Positions 23,801 through 38,800 of a stretch of 64,000 nt of DNA are shown here, one piece after another. The stretch spans positions 28,885 to 92,884 of the forward strand of contig CAYWQX010000005.1 of assembly GCA_964460985.1 (NCBI GenBank), in the 5' to 3' direction. Made by a program: the position numbers and the translations under genes. The stretch comes from CAZABG01 sp964460985 (GTDB lineage: Bacteria; Chlamydiota; Chlamydiia; Chlamydiales; Parachlamydiaceae). The notes under the pieces are model-generated. The model was not told where the DNA came from, made no database searches, and was given only the letters and a program-made list of their open reading frames with translations. Each line of letters begins with the position of its first letter. Position 1 is the stretch's first letter.

Positions 23801-26800
23801 AAGTAAGTAAACCATTCGTAGCAGTAAGAGTAACCGTTACAGATCCGGTATCGACGTCAGATACGGTGATAGCATTCGAATTGGCGGAAGAGAAGACAAG
23901 GGGTGTATCTTCATTCACTACTTGAGTGACGGGAACGCTATTTACAGGTGCGTCATTGACCGCATTAACGGTGATATTGATGTTATCGGTATCGGTTATA
24001 GAGCCGTCGGTCGTGACAACTTGTATCGAGGCGGAACCATTATAGTTAGCTGTAGGTATGAACTGAAGACCGTTTAAGGCAGCGTTGATATTAGCCTGAG
24101 TGCCTGAGAAAGTCATTGTGCTATCAGTAGTTCCATCGCCAGTGGTAAAGGAAAGACCGGTGATACGGCTTAAGCTAAGGGCGCCATTTGTTGCGGTTAA
24201 GGTGACCGTGACAGTACTGCTATCCACATCGTTAATAGAGATATTTCCGTTGAAGACTAGAGGAGTATCTTCATTAACCGTTTGAGCTCCCGGAACGGTA
24301 TTAACGGGAGCGTCATTGACCGCATTCACGGTGATATTGATGTTATCGGTATCGGTGGTTGATCCGTCGTTGGTTACAATTTGAACAGACGCCGATCCGT
24401 TATAGTTAGCGGTCGGGATGAACTGAAGACCGTTTAGAGCGGTGTTGATCGCGGATTGAGTACCGGTAAACGTCATCGTTCCGTCATTGGTTCCATCGCC
24501 AGCAGTAAAAGTAAGCCCAGTTATTCCGTTTAAGGTAAGAGCGCCATTGGTAGCGGTTAAGGTGACGGTAACTGTGGTATTATCCACGTCATTTAAAGAG
24601 ATAGCATTTGAGTTAGCATTTGAAAAGACGAGGGGAGTATCTTCGTTGACGACTTGAGCGACGGGAATGGTATTGATCGGAGCATCATTGACTGGGTTTA
24701 CTGTGATGTTAATACTATCTGTATCGGTTAAAGAACCGTCGGTTGTGGTGATTTGAACCGAAGCAGAGCCGTTAAAATTCGAATTCGGCAGCAATGAAAG
24801 ACCATTTAAAGCGGTGTTGATCGCTGATTGAGTGCCGGTAAAGGTCATCGTTCCGTCAGAGGTTCCATCGCCAGCCGTGAAGGTAAGTCCTGTCGTACCG
24901 TTTAAGGTAAGAGTGCCATTGGTAGCGGTTAAGGTGACAGTAACTATGGTATTATCCACGTCGCTTAAAGAGATTGCATTCGAGTTAGCGGTCGAGAAGA
25001 CAAGCGTGGTATCTTCGTTGAGCACTTGAGCGACGGATACACTATTAACGGGGTTATCGTTGACAGGGGTGATGTTAATATTGATCGTATCGGTGTCAGT
25101 TAGGCTCCCATCGGTTGTGATGACTTGGAGGGAAGCAGATCCGTTATAATTAGCAGCAGGAATAAACTGCAGGCCATTCAGCGCTGTATTAACGGCCGCC
25201 TGGCTGCCGATAAACTTCATGGTTCCATCAGAGATTCCATCGCCCGTTTGGAATGTAAGACCGGTTAAGTTTCCTAAAGTAAGTAAACCATTCGTAGCAG
25301 TAAGAGTAACCGTTACAGATCCGGTATCGACGTCAGATACGGTGATAGCATTCGAATTGGCGGAAGAGAAGACAAGGGGTGTATCTTCATTCACTACTTG
25401 AGTGACGGGAACGCTATTTACAGGTGCGTCATTGACCGCATTAACGGTGATATTGATGTTATCGGTATCGGTTATAGAGCCGTCGGTCGTGACAACTTGT
25501 ATCGAGGCGGAACCATTATAGTTTGCAGAGGGTAGGAAGGTAAGTCCATTCAAAGCCGCGTTGATATTAGCCTGGGTGCCTGTAAAGGTCATGGTCGAGT
25601 CTGAAGTCCCATCACCGGCGGTAAAGGAAAGACCGGTGATACGGCTTAAGGTAAGGGCGCCATTTGTTGCCGTCAAAGTGACGGTGACGGTTGAGTTATC
25701 GATATCGTTAATAGAGATATTCCCGTTGAAGATAAGAGGAGTATCTTCATTAACCGTTTGCGCTCCCGGAATAGTGTTAATCGGTGCATCATTCACAGCA
25801 TTCACGGTGATATTGATATTGTCCGTATCGGTTATAGAACCATCGTTCGTTATAATTTGAAGAGAGGCCGATCCGTTATAGTTAGCGTTCGGGATGAACT
25901 GAAGACCGTTTAAGGCGGCGTTGATATTTGCTTGTGTACCGGAGAAGGTCATCGTTCCGTCAGAGGTTCCATCGCCGGCAGTAAAAGTAAGGCCTGTAAT
26001 ACGACTTAAGGTAAGAGCGCCATTAGTCGCATTTAATGTAACGGTAACGTTTGTACTGTCTACATCGTTTAAAGAGATAGCATTGGAATTAGCGGTCGAG
26101 AAGACAAGCGGTGTGTCTTCATTGACAACTTGAGCAACGGGCACGCTATTTACAGGGGCGTCATTCACCGCATTCACGGTGATATTAATATTGTCCGTAT
26201 CGGTTATAGAACCGTCATTTGTTATAATTTGTACAGAAGCCGATCCGTTATAGTTAGCGGTAGGTATGAACTGAAGACCGTTTAAGGCGGCATTGATATT
26301 TACTTGCGTACCCGAGAAAGTCATTGTTCCGTCAGAGGTTCCATCACCTGCAGAAAACGTAAGCCCAGTAGTACGACTTAAGGTAAGGGCTCCATTGGTA
26401 GCGGCTAAGGTGACAGTGACAGTTGTATTATCTACGTCGTTCAAGGAGATCGCATTGGAATTAGCAATTGAAAAGACAAGGGCGGTATCTTCGTTCACTA
26501 CTTGAGCGACAGGTACTGAATTGATAGGCGCATCATTGACAGGGTTGACCGTAATATCTACCACATCGGTGGAGCTTAACTCTCCGTCGCTCGTTGTGAT
26601 TGAAAGAGAGGCGGAGCCATTGTAATTTGAATTGGGAAGGAAACTAAGACCATTTAAAGCATTATTTATGCTGGTTGAAGTTCCACTAAACTGCATAACA
26701 CTATTTGATGAGCCATTACCTTCAAGGAAAGTAATTCCCTCTGTGCTTCCTAGAGTAAGCAATCCATTGGTGGCGATGAGTTGGACCGTGATTTCCGTAT

Positions 26801-29800
26801 TATCGATATCGGCAAGGGTAATCGCATTCGAGTTAGCGGTTGAGAAGACGAGGGGGGTGTCTTCACTCATAGATTGCGCGACCGGTACCTGATTAACGGG
26901 AGCGTCATTGACTGCTTCTATTTGAATATTGATGTTATCTACATCTTGATAACCCTCTGTTTGAGTCACTATTTGTAAAGAAGCTGATCCATTAAAGTCT
27001 GAGAGACCGGTAAAGGTTAAACTTTGAAGCGCACTATTGATATCAGCTGCAAAACCTTTTAAAGTTATGCTAGAGCCTTCCTTATCACCCGCTAAAATTT
27101 CTATATTTTTAAAGTCGCTAAGTATTAGCGATCCGTTCGTTGCAGTGAGAGTTACAATAACTTCTTCTCGCCCTTCGTATTGAAGACTGATCGTGTTTCC
27201 ATTTTTATCCGAGAAGGCAAGCTCAGAGTCTTCGTACATAAACTGGGCGGATGGAACGGTATTTATGAGTGCACGATTGGGCTCATTGATGTAGATATTA
27301 ATGGTATCCGTATCAGATTGTTTCCCATCCGAAGTGCTGATGGTAACAGAGGCGGAACCGGTATAGTTTTCACTCGGTCTGAATGTTAAACTATGTAAAG
27401 TCTTGTTTATCTCTTTAGAGCCTCCTATTAGAGTGAATGAACCGTCTCTATTAATAGTAACTTCGACACCCTCTTGATTGCCTATTTCAAGCGTTCCATT
27501 TGTAGCGCTCAGTGTAACTTCGATCCGTTCTTGAGTTACATTAATAATCGATATAGCGTTAGCCGTTTCACTTGAGAAAACAAGGTTAGTATCCTTATCA
27601 ATTACCTGAGAAACAGGCACATTATTATAGAGAGCCTTTGCATCCTGAATATCAATATGAATGATATCGCTATCAGAGAGTTTGCCATCGTTTGTTTCAA
27701 TTTGAATGGAAGCGGAACCTGTATTCTTATCCGACGTTGTAAAAAGTAGCGTATTCAGGGCGTTGTTAACATCCGCGATCTTGCCGGTAAAGTATAGTGT
27801 TTCGCCGCTTAAAGAATCGATTTCAACACCCGGCACTCTATTTATTGTTAGACTTCCATTTGTTGCGGTTAAGGTGACTGTAACCACTTCGCTATCGATG
27901 TCTGTAAGAGTAATCGGATTAGAATTAGCGAGCGAGAAGGAGAGAGTTTTTCCTGCATCAACTGTTTGGCTTACAGGTATTGTATTGATTGGATCGTCAT
28001 TCACTGCTTCAACTTGAATGTTGATCAGCCCGCTATCGCTTAAAGACCCGTCAGTCGTTACAACTTGAATGCTCGCAGAGCCATTATAGTTCTCTTTCGG
28101 CTGGAAGATAAGGCCGTTTAAAGCGGCATTAATATTAGCCTGAGTTCCTGTAAATGTCATGGTCGTATCGGACGATCCGCTGCCTTCCAAGAAAATTAAA
28201 CCAGAGGTTCCACTAAGCGTTAAAGCACCATTTGTTGCGGTTAGTGTGACCGTAACAGTTGGACTATCGACATCATTGATTGAAAGATTTCCATTAAAGA
28301 CAAGGGGAGTATCTTCGCTTATGGTTTGAGCTTCAGGTAGAGAGTTGATAGGAGTGTCATTGACCGCATTGACTGCGATATTCACATTGTCGGTATCGGT
28401 TGTAGAGCCGTCGTTTGTTACAATTTGAACAGACGCCGAGCCATTATAGTTGGTAGTTGGGGTGAACTGAAGACCATTTAAGGCAGCGTTGATATTTGCT
28501 TGCGTACCGGAGAAAGTCATCGTCCCATCAGAGCTTCCATCGCCCGCTGTAAAAGTAAGCCCTGTGATACGACTTAAGGTCAGGACGCCATTCGTAGCTG
28601 TCAGAGTAACTGTCGCATTAGAGTTGTCGATATCGTTAATGGAGATCGCATTGGAGTTAGCGGTCGAGAAGATAAGCGTGGTATCCTCATTGACCATTTG
28701 AGCAACAGGAACCGTATTGATCGGAGCATCATTGACTGGGTTTACCGTTATATTAATATTATCTGTATCGGTTAAAGAGCCGTCGGTTGTGGTGAGTTGA
28801 ACCGAAGCAGAGCCGTTAAAATTCGAGTTTGGAAGGAACTGAAGACCATTTAAGGCGGTGTTGATTGCCGATTGCGTACCGGAGAAGGTCATCGTCCCGT
28901 CAGAGCTACCATCGCCTGCAGTAAAAGTAAGCCCTGTTATTCCGTTTAAGGTAAGGGATCCATTTATAGCGGTTAAGGTGACCGTGACAGTTGTATTATC
29001 CACGTCGCTTAAAGAGATTGCATTCGAGTTAGAGGTCGAGAAGACAAGCGTGGTATCCTCATTGACCACTTGAGCGACAGGTATAGTATTAACGGGGTTA
29101 TCGTTGACAGGGGTGATATTAATATTGATTGTATCGGTATCGGTTAGGCTGCCATCGGTTGTAATGACTTGGAGGGAAGCGGATCCGTTATAATTAGCAG
29201 CAGGAATAAACTGCAGGCCATTCAGCGCTGTATTAACGGCCGCCTGGCTGCCGGTAAACTTCATGGTTCCATCAGAGGTTCCATCACCCGTTTGGAAGGT
29301 AAGACCGGTGATACTGCCTAAGGTTAAAACACCATTTGCTGCGGTTAAAGTAACCGTTACAGATCCGGTATCGACATCGGATACAGTGATAGCATTCGAA
29401 TTGGCGGAAGAGAAGACGAGCGTGGTATCTTCATTCACTACTTGAGTGACGGGGACGGTATTAAGAGGTGCGTCATTGACCGGATTGACGGTTATATTGA
29501 TATTGTCTGTATCGGTTATAGAGCCGTCGGTCGTGAGAACTTGTATCGAGGCGGAACCATTATAGTTTGAGATCGGTAAGAAGGTAAGTCCATTTAAGGC
29601 GGCATTGATATTAGCCTGGGTGCCTGAGAAAGTCATTGTGCTATCAGTAGTTCCATCGCCAGTGGTAAAGGAAAGACCGGTGATACGGCTTAAGCTAAGG
29701 GCGCCATTTGTTGCGGTTAAGGTGACCGTGACAGTACTGCTATCCACATCGTTAATAGAGATATTTCCGTTGAAGACTAGAGGAGTATCTTCATTAACCG

Positions 29801-32800
29801 TTTGAGCTCCCGGAACGGTATTAACGGGAGCGTCATTGACCGCATTCACGGTGATATTGATGTTATCGGTATCGGTGGTTGATCCGTCGTTGGTTACAAT
29901 TTGAACAGACGCCGATCCGTTATAGTTAGCGGTCGAGATGAACTGAAGACCGTTTAGAGCGGTGTTGATCGCCGATTGAGTGCCTGTAAAGGTCATCGTT
30001 CCGTCAGAGGTTCCATCGCCAGCCGTGAAGGTAAGTCCTGTCGTTCCGTTTAAGGTAAGAGCGCCATTGGTAGCGGTTAAGGTGACGGTTACGGTCGTAT
30101 TATCTACGTCGCTTAAAGAGATCGCATTCGAGTTAGCGGTCGAGAAGACAAGCGTGGTATCTTCATTGACGACTTGAGCGACCGGTACACTATTAACGGG
30201 AGTGTCATTGACCGCATTGACTGCGATATTCACATTGTCGGTATCGGTTGTAGAGCCGTCATTCGTCATAATCTGAACAGAAGCTGGGCCATTATAATTT
30301 GCGGTCGGAATGAACTGAAGACCATTAAGGGCCGTATTAATGGCCGATTGAGTGCCAATGAAGGTCATCGTTCCGTCAGAAGTTCCATCGCCCGCTGTAA
30401 AGGTAAGTCCCGTTATTCCGTTTAAGGTAAGAGCTCCATTTGTCGCTGTTAAAGTAACTGTCACATTAGAGTTATCGATATCATTAATGGAAATAGTATT
30501 TGAGTTGGCTGTCGAGAAGATAAGCGTGGTATCTTCGTTGACCACTTGAGCGACGGGAACCGTATTGATTGGAGCATCATTCACTGGATTTACAGTGATA
30601 TTGATGTTGTCGGTATCGGTTATAGAGCCGTCATTCGTCACAATCTGAATAGAAGCTGAGCCATTGTAGTTAGCCGTCGGGATGAACTGAAGACCGTTTA
30701 AGGCAGCGTTTATATTTGCTTGCGTACCGGAGAAGGTCATCGTCCCGTCGGAGGTTCCATCTCCATTGGAGAAATTAAGTCCGGTAATTCCGTTTAAAGT
30801 TAAGGTTCCGTTGGTAGCGGTTAAGGTGACAGTCACTGAGGTATTATCCACGTCACTTAAAGAGATCGCATTGGAGTTGGCTGTCGAGAAGATAAGCGTA
30901 GTATCTTCGTTGACCACTTGAGCGATGGGAACCGTATTGATCGGAGCGTCATTCACCGGATTTACAGTGATATTGACGTTATCGGTATCGGTTATAGAGC
31001 TGTCATTCGTCACAATCTGAATAGAAGCGGATCCATTATAGTTAGCGGTCGGGATAAACTGAAGCCCATTTAAAGCCGTATTGATAGCCGATTGAGTGCC
31101 GGTGAAGGTCATGGTGCTATCGGAAGTGCCATCACCAGCGGTGAAGGTAAGGCCTGTCGTTCCGTTTAAGGTAAGGGCTCCGTTGGTAGCGGTTAAGTTG
31201 ACAGTCAATGTGGTATTATCCACGTCGTTTAAAGAGATCGCATTGGAGTTGGCTGTCGAGAAGACAAGCGTGGTATCTTCGTTGACGACTTGAGCGACAG
31301 GGACGCTATTAACGGGAGCGTCATTCACCGCATTAATAGTAATGTTAACACTATCTGTATCTGTGCTAGAGCCGTCATTCGTCACGATTTGAACGGAAGC
31401 AGAGCCGTTATAGTTAGTGGTCGGGATAAACTGAAGACCGTTTAAAGCGGTGTTGATCGCCGATTGAGTACCGGTAAAAGTCATCGTCCCGTCAGAGGTT
31501 CCATCGCCTGCGGTAAAGGTAAGTCCTGTCGTTCCGTTTAAAGTAAGAGCTCCATTGGTAGCGGTTAAGGTGACGGTGACGGTCGTATTATCTACGTCGC
31601 TTAAAGAAATCGCATTCGAGTTAGCGGTCGAGAAGACAAGCGGTGTATCTTCATTGACGACTTGTGCGACCGGAACGGTATTAACGGGGTTATCGTTTAC
31701 AGGGGTGATGTTAATATTAATCGTATCGGTGTCAGTTAGGCTGCCATCGGTTGTGATGACTTGCAGGGAGGCAGACCCGTTATAATTGGCAGCAGGAATA
31801 AACTGCAGTCCATTCATTGCAGAGTTGACAGCCGCCTGGGTGCCGGTAAACTTCATGGTTCCATCAGAGGTTCCATCGCCCGTTTGGAATGTAAGACCGG
31901 TGATGCTACCTAAGGTTAAAACACCATTTGCTGCGGTTAAAGTAACTGTTACAGATCCGGTATCGACATCGGATACAGTGATAGCATTCGAATTGGCGGA
32001 AGAGAAGACAAGGGGTGTATCTTCATTCACAATCTGGGTGACAGGTATGCTATTGACTGGAGCATCGTTGACTGCACTGACGTTGATATTGATGTTATCG
32101 GTATCGGTTATTGAGCCGTCAGTCGTGACAACTTGTATCGAGGCGGAACCATTATAGTTTGAAGAGGGTAGGAAGGTAAGCCCATTCAAAGCCGCGTTGA
32201 TATTGCCTTGAGTGCCAGAGAAAGTCATAGTCGAGTCTGAAGTTCCATCGCCTGCGGTAAAAGAAAGGCCGGTGATACCGCTTAAAGTGAGAACTCCATT
32301 GGTCGCATTTAATGTGACGGTGACAATACTGCTATCCACATCGTTAATAGAGATATTTCCGTTGAAGACTAGAGGAGTATCTTCATTAACCGTTTGAGCT
32401 CCCGGAACGGTATTAACGGGAGCGTCGTTTACTGCGTTAACGGTGATATTGATGTTGTCGGTATCAGTGATAGATCCGTCGTTAGTTATGATTTGTACGG
32501 AAGCGGATCCATTATAGTTAGCGGTCGGGATAAACTGAAGCCCATTGAGCGCTGTATTGATTGCTGATTGAGTACCACTGAAGGTCATGGTTCCATCAGA
32601 GGTTCCATCACCTGCTGTAAAGGTAAGACCTGTGATACCACTTAGGGTAAGGGCGCCATTCGTAGCGGTTAAGGTGACAGTGACATTTGTATTATCGACA
32701 TCGTTAATTGAAACGGCGTTTGAATTAGCAGTCGAGAAGACAAGCGTGGTATCTTCGTTGACCACTTGAGCGACCGGGACGCTATTCACAGGAGCGTCGT

Positions 32801-35800
32801 TGACTGCATTGATGGTGATATTAATGTTGTCGGTATCGTTTGTAGAGCCATCATTCGTCACGATTTGTACGGATGCGGAGCCGTTGTAGTTAGCTGTTGG
32901 GATAAACTGAAGACCGTTTAAAGCGGTGTTGATCGCCGATTGAGTGCCAGTAAAAGTCATCGTTCCGTCAGAGGTTCCATCGCCAGCCGTGAAAGTAAGT
33001 CCTGTCGTTCCGTTTAAGGTAAGAGCGCCATTGGTAGCAGTTAAGGTGACGGTTACGGTCGTATTATCTACGTCGCTTAAAGAGATCGCATTCGAGTTAG
33101 CGGTCGAGAAGACAAGCGTGGTATCTTCGTTGACCATTTGAGCGACCGGGACACTGTTCACAGGAGCGTCATTGACTGCATTGACGGTGATATTAATATT
33201 ATCGGTATCGGTAGTTGATCCGTCATTGGTTACGATTTGTATTGAAGCCGAGCCGTTATAGTTAGTAGCAGGGATAAACTGTAGGCCATTTAAGGCAGCG
33301 TTGATGTTAGCCTGAGTACCGGAAAAGGTCATAGAGCTATCAGAAGTTCCGTCACCTGCACTAAATGAAAGACCTGTAATTCGGCTTAAGGTAAGAGCAC
33401 CATTTGTGGAGGTTAAGGTAACAGTGACATTTGTGTTATCGACATCGTTAATCGAAATGGCATTGGAATTAGCACTTGAGAAGACAAGGGTTGTATCTTC
33501 GCTAACGACTTGAGCGACGGGAACCGTGTTAACGGGTGCATCGTTGACTGCGTTGATAGTGATATTAATATTATCGGTATCAGTGGTTGATCCGTCGTTG
33601 GTTACGATTTGGACCGAAGCCGAGCCGTTATAGTTAGCAGTCGGAATGAACTGCAGGCCGTTCAGGGCTGTATTGATTGCTGATTGAGACCCACTGAAGG
33701 TCATGGTTCCGTCAGCGGTTCCATCGCCCGCTGTAAAAGTAAGCCCAGTAGTTCCGTTTAAGGTAAGGGCGCCATTCGTAGCCGTTAAAGTGACAATAAC
33801 ATTTGTGTTATCGACATCGTTAATCGAAATGGCGTTTGAATTAGCACTTGAGAAGACAAGGGTTGTATCTTCATTGACCACTTGAGCGACCGGGACGCTA
33901 TTCACAGGAGCGTCATTGACTGCATTGATGGTGATATTAATATTATCGGTATCGGTTGTAGAGCCGTCGTTGGTTACGATTTGTACGGAAGCTGAGCCGT
34001 TATAGTTAGCGGTCGGGATGAACTGAAGTCCATTGAGCGCTGTATTGATTGCTGATTGAGTACCACTGAAGGTCATCGTTCCGTCAGAAGTTCCATCGCC
34101 CGCTGTAAAGGTAAGACCTGTGATACCGCTTAAGGTAAGAGCTCCATTTGTAGCGGTTAGGGTGACAGTGACATTTGTATTATCAATATCGTTAATTGAA
34201 ATGGCGTTAGAATTAGCACTTGAGAAGACAAGAGTTGTATCTTCGCTAACGACTTGAGCGACGGGAACCGTATTTATGGGTGCATCGTTGACAGCAGCAA
34301 TGTTTATATTAACTGTATCAGTATCGGTTAAAGTTCCATCGGTTGTAACAATTTGTACAGAAGCAGACCCATTATAATTTGCGCTTGGGATAAATTGAAG
34401 GCCATTTAGTGCGGCATTGATATTGGCTTGAGTACCAGTGAAAGTCATTGCAGCATCGGATGCGCCATCGCCGTTTGAGAAACTGAGTCCTGTAGTTCTA
34501 CTTAAGCTAAGAACCCCATTGCTAGAGGTTAAGGTGACTGTGACGCTATTACTATCCACATCATTAATAGCGATTGCATTTGAATTGGCGCTTGAAAAAA
34601 CAAGCGTTGTATCTTCGTTAACTACCTGAGCGACTGGTACAGTGTTAATCGGTGCATCGTTTACTGCACTGATTGTGATATTTATACTATCAGTATCAGT
34701 AGTAAAGCCGTCATTTGTTGAGATTTGTATGGAAGCAGATCCATTATAATTTGCTGTCGGTATAAACTGAAGGCCATTTAAAGCAGTATTAATAGCTGAT
34801 TGAGTGCCTGAAAAGGTCATTGTTCCATCTAATGTTCCATCACCAGTAGTAAAGGTAAGTCCTGTGAGACTGCTTAAGGTAAGAGCTCCATTTGTCGCTG
34901 TCAATGTAACAGTCGCGTTTGAATTATCAATATCGTTTATAGATATCGCATTGGAATTAGCACTTGAGAAGACAAGGGTTGTATCCTCGTTAACGACTTG
35001 AGCGACTGGAACGGTATTAACTGGAGCATCATTTACAGCGGTAATATTTATTACGGCGGTTTTTGAATCATTAAACTCGCCATCAGATACACTTAACTGA
35101 ACCGAAGCAGACCCATTATAATTTGGGGAACCTATAAAACTCATGCCGTTTAAAGCGGCATTAATCGCACTAGAGGCTCCCGAGAAAGTCATTGAACTAT
35201 TATTTGTCCCATTTCCAACACTAAAGTTTAAGCCAGTTGTGGAAGCTAGGGATATTTGTCCGCTAACAGCTGTGAGTGTTACTGTTAAATTACTATTATC
35301 AACATCTGCCACAGTAAAGGCATTATTATTTGCTGTAGAAAAAATGAGAGCGGTGTCTTCGGAAACTGTCTGATTTAAAGAGGGGCCTGTTGCGATTGGC
35401 GCATCGTTCACGTTCGTGACGTTTATTGTAAGATTATCTGTCGTATTGGTAAGTCCATCAGAACTGCTGATCTGAAGAGTATCGGTTCCTGAAAAATTAG
35501 TGGTTGGATTGTACGAAAGGGTATTTAAGGCTGCATTAATATTCGAAACACTGCCAGAAAATACCATTATACTATTACTAGTGCCGTTTCCCGTAGAGAA
35601 GGTGAGCCCTGTCTTAGTAGCTAAAGTAAGAGTCCCGTTCGCAACTGTTAATGTTACCGTGCTTGTTGTATTATCAACATCGCTGATAGAGATTTGATTT
35701 CCATTAGTTGCATTAAAGGATAAGGTTCCCTCTTCTGCAATAGTCTGTGCGGCAGGTAGATTATTGATCGGTGCATCATTTACAGAGTTCACGGTGATGG

Positions 35801-38800
35801 CGATCGTATCGTTATCGGATAATGTTCCATCGGAGGTCATTATATTCAATGACGCAGAGCCTGAAAAATTAGGCGTAGGGGTAAATGAAAGTCCATTTAA
35901 AGCAGCGTTAATCTGACTCGAAGTGCCGCTAAAGGTCATTAAACTGTCGGCAGTCCCATCTCCGCTTGAAAAACTTAAGCCTGTTAATTGACTTAAGGTG
36001 ATAACGCCATTTGTGGCTGTTAGAGTAACGGTTAAAGTAGAATTCTCGGCATCTGAAACGCTAATTTGTCTTCCAAGGGAAGAGGAAAAAATAAGAGCCG
36101 TATCTTCATTAACCGATTGCGAAGAGGGAACTTGATTAATGGGTGCATCATTGACCGCATTGACAGTAATAGATACCGTTTCAGTATCTGTGAGCGCGCC
36201 GCCCGATCCAATATTACCAAGGTCGTTAGCAATAATTTGAAGAGAAGCAGATCCACTGAAATCGGCCGATCCCTGAAAACTAAGGGTTAAAAGAGAGGCA
36301 TTAATGTCACTGATAGTTCCCGTGAAAGTCATGCTCCCATCAGCCACGCCATCACCATTTGTAAAGGTAAGGCCGCTAATTGATCCAAGAGTCAATAACC
36401 CGTTTGTAGCTGTCAAAATGATTTGATAGTTTCCGGAGCTTCCGTCAATATCTGAAAGCTGAATTTTATTGCTTCCCGATAAAGCAATAGAGGTGTCCTC
36501 ATTTACACTTAAAGAGGTAGGATAGGAAAGGACGGGGGCGTCATTAACAGCTCCCACACTCAATGTGACCGTTTTTGTGAAAGTTCCTCCTGTTCCATCA
36601 TTTAAAGTATAGGTAAAGGTATCAGTTCCATTGAAATTGGCGTTCGGAGTGTATTGGAACGAGCCGTCTGAGTTTAGATAGTTTAAAGTTCCGTTAGATG
36701 GGTTAGTCCAACCCGCGATAAAAACAGAATTTGGAGTTTCTGCATCAGAGACTCCTGCCATCAAACCGGAGGAACTATTTACGGTCAGGACTGCATCCTC
36801 CGTTGCATTATAAGTTTTATCACCTACAGTCGGATCAGAGTTGGTTGGATTATAACCCCATAACTCACGGCCTGTAGCTCCCGTGCCGGTTCCGGTATTA
36901 GCTGAGAAATAGAGAGTGCTTCCAGAAATCGTTAAACTGGCAGGAGAGGAACCTGAAGATCCAGATAAAATATCTTTCACCATCAACGTTCCGGCCGAAG
37001 TTCCGTCCGACACCCACAGCTCTGTTCCATTAGATCCATTGGTGGCTGTAAAGTAGACAAGACCATTATAAGCAATTAAATTAGCCGCCCCTGAGGAGCC
37101 TGTCGCACTGATTTCTTTGACTAAAACAGTGCCGCCTGAAGTCCCATCCGATTTGAAGAGTTCTATGTTGGTAGATGTAGAACTGCCGGCGGTAAAATAT
37201 AAAACTCCATTGTTATTAACGAGGTTGGAAGGGGTCGATCCGGTTGTTCCTGATATAATATCCCTAACGATGTAAGTTCCGGCAGAGGTCCCATCCGATC
37301 TCCACAATTCTGAGCCTTCAGCTGTAGTCGTCGCTCTAAAGTATAAAAGATTATCTACGGCAGTCAAACTGCCTGCAGAAGATCCTGTTGCACCCGTGTT
37401 AATATCCCTGACTAATACTGTGCCGCTCGATGTTCCGTCGGACTTCCAAAGTTCTTGCCCCTCATTAGAGGTGGTGGCAAGGAAGTAAAGGGTGCCATTG
37501 ACGTTCGTGAGGGCGGTAGGGGAGGAGCTTGAGGAGCCTGAAGACCTGATATCTTTAACTAGAACAGTCCCATTAGAGGTGCCATCCGATTTCCAGAGTT
37601 CTACCCCTTTTGATCCATCGTTTGCGGTAAAATAAAGAGTGTTTCCAATCGCTAAAAAGTTAGCCGGGCTTGAACTTCCCGAGCCCGATCGAATATCTTT
37701 TACTATTACAGTTCCGTTAGATGTTCCATCCGACTTCCAAAGCTCAACCCCGTTGGTTGAATTGTTAGCGGCAAAGAAGAGGGTGCCGTTTACATTGGTA
37801 AGGGAAGTGGGAGAGGCGCTAGAAGTTCCGGATCGAATATCTTTAACTAGTACAGTGCCATCAGCAGTACCATCGGACTTCCAGAGTTCTACCCCATTGC
37901 TGGCGGTTGTCGCAGTGAAAAATAAAGTGCCGTTTACATTGGTTAAATTGCTCGGGCTTGAGTTGGCTGTACCGGTATTGATATCTTTTACAAGGACAGT
38001 CCCTGCAGCGGTTCCATCGGTTTTCCAAAGCTCTGTTCCATTCGTGCTATCGGTGGCGGTGAAAAACAATGTCCCGTCAACATCTCTAAAGTTGACAGGA
38101 TTGGAGGAGCCTGTTCCTGAGACGATGTCATTCACCAGATAGACGGTATTATCTAAAACACCCACCCAATTATCTAGTTGAGATGCATTGAAATAGGTCA
38201 CTTTAGCATCGATATTTCCCTCTTCTAAAGTCCAGTTGCCCCCGAGAAGCTCCGATCCTGTGAGGTCGGTAGAGGCGGCAATCGATACAAAGTGGCCAGA
38301 CGAAGTGTCGTCGATAAAAGTGTCTAGGTGTTTCACGAGATCAAGACCTGCTTGATCGCTCGCTACATTACAGGCAAGTAAATCAATCCGCCCTTCGTTT
38401 TTTACCAAGCTTGAAACATCTTTCCAAAAGGTTTGAAGCTGGGCATCCGATTCGAGTCCTTGCATGGACATTGTTTTCGAAGCAGTAAGAGAAAACTCCG
38501 CATCCGAGCCGTAGCTTACAAAGGCGATCGAATCGGCTTTTTGGCCTCCTAGTTTATCGGAGATCTGTTGATAGATATCCTCAAGCGAGCTTTTTGAGGC
38601 GTCATAGGTCACTATTTTGACATCATCACGGGTTGACTGGGCTAGAATATCGACGTTTTTAACCTGAGAGGATAAAACAATAACTTTTACCGGCTCTTTA
38701 TTAGTCTGCAGGGCATCAGAGCCATGGTCGCTATCACCGAGCGCTTGAGGGGCGTTCTTCTCGCTTTGTTGATTCTGGGACTCCGATCCGCTTTGTTTGG

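Larger units (their letters stand above)
9900..36530 (-). repeat. Tandem array of ~372-bp units encoding Ig/cadherin-like domains
   Basis: Units recur with a period close to 372 bases (124 codons). For example, 20221 and 20593 begin the same motif. About 72 units fit by length; I did not count each one. The middle units (about 19-35 kb) are close to identical, while units near both ends (9.9-18 kb and 35-36.5 kb) are more diverged. This pattern fits ongoing homogenisation by unequal recombination in the centre. Confidence 0.9.

Noticed and set aside
9900..36530. Regular repeats that at first glance might be a CRISPR-like or satellite array.
   Set aside because: Units are about 372 bases, keep one open frame and encode protein domains; there are no short direct repeats with unique spacers.
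8944..38142. Dozens of + strand open frames of 60-170 codons opposite the giant gene.
   Set aside because: They recur with the repeat period and have the same composition as the antisense of the repeats. None has its own ribosome site pattern or independent conservation signs, so they are shadows.
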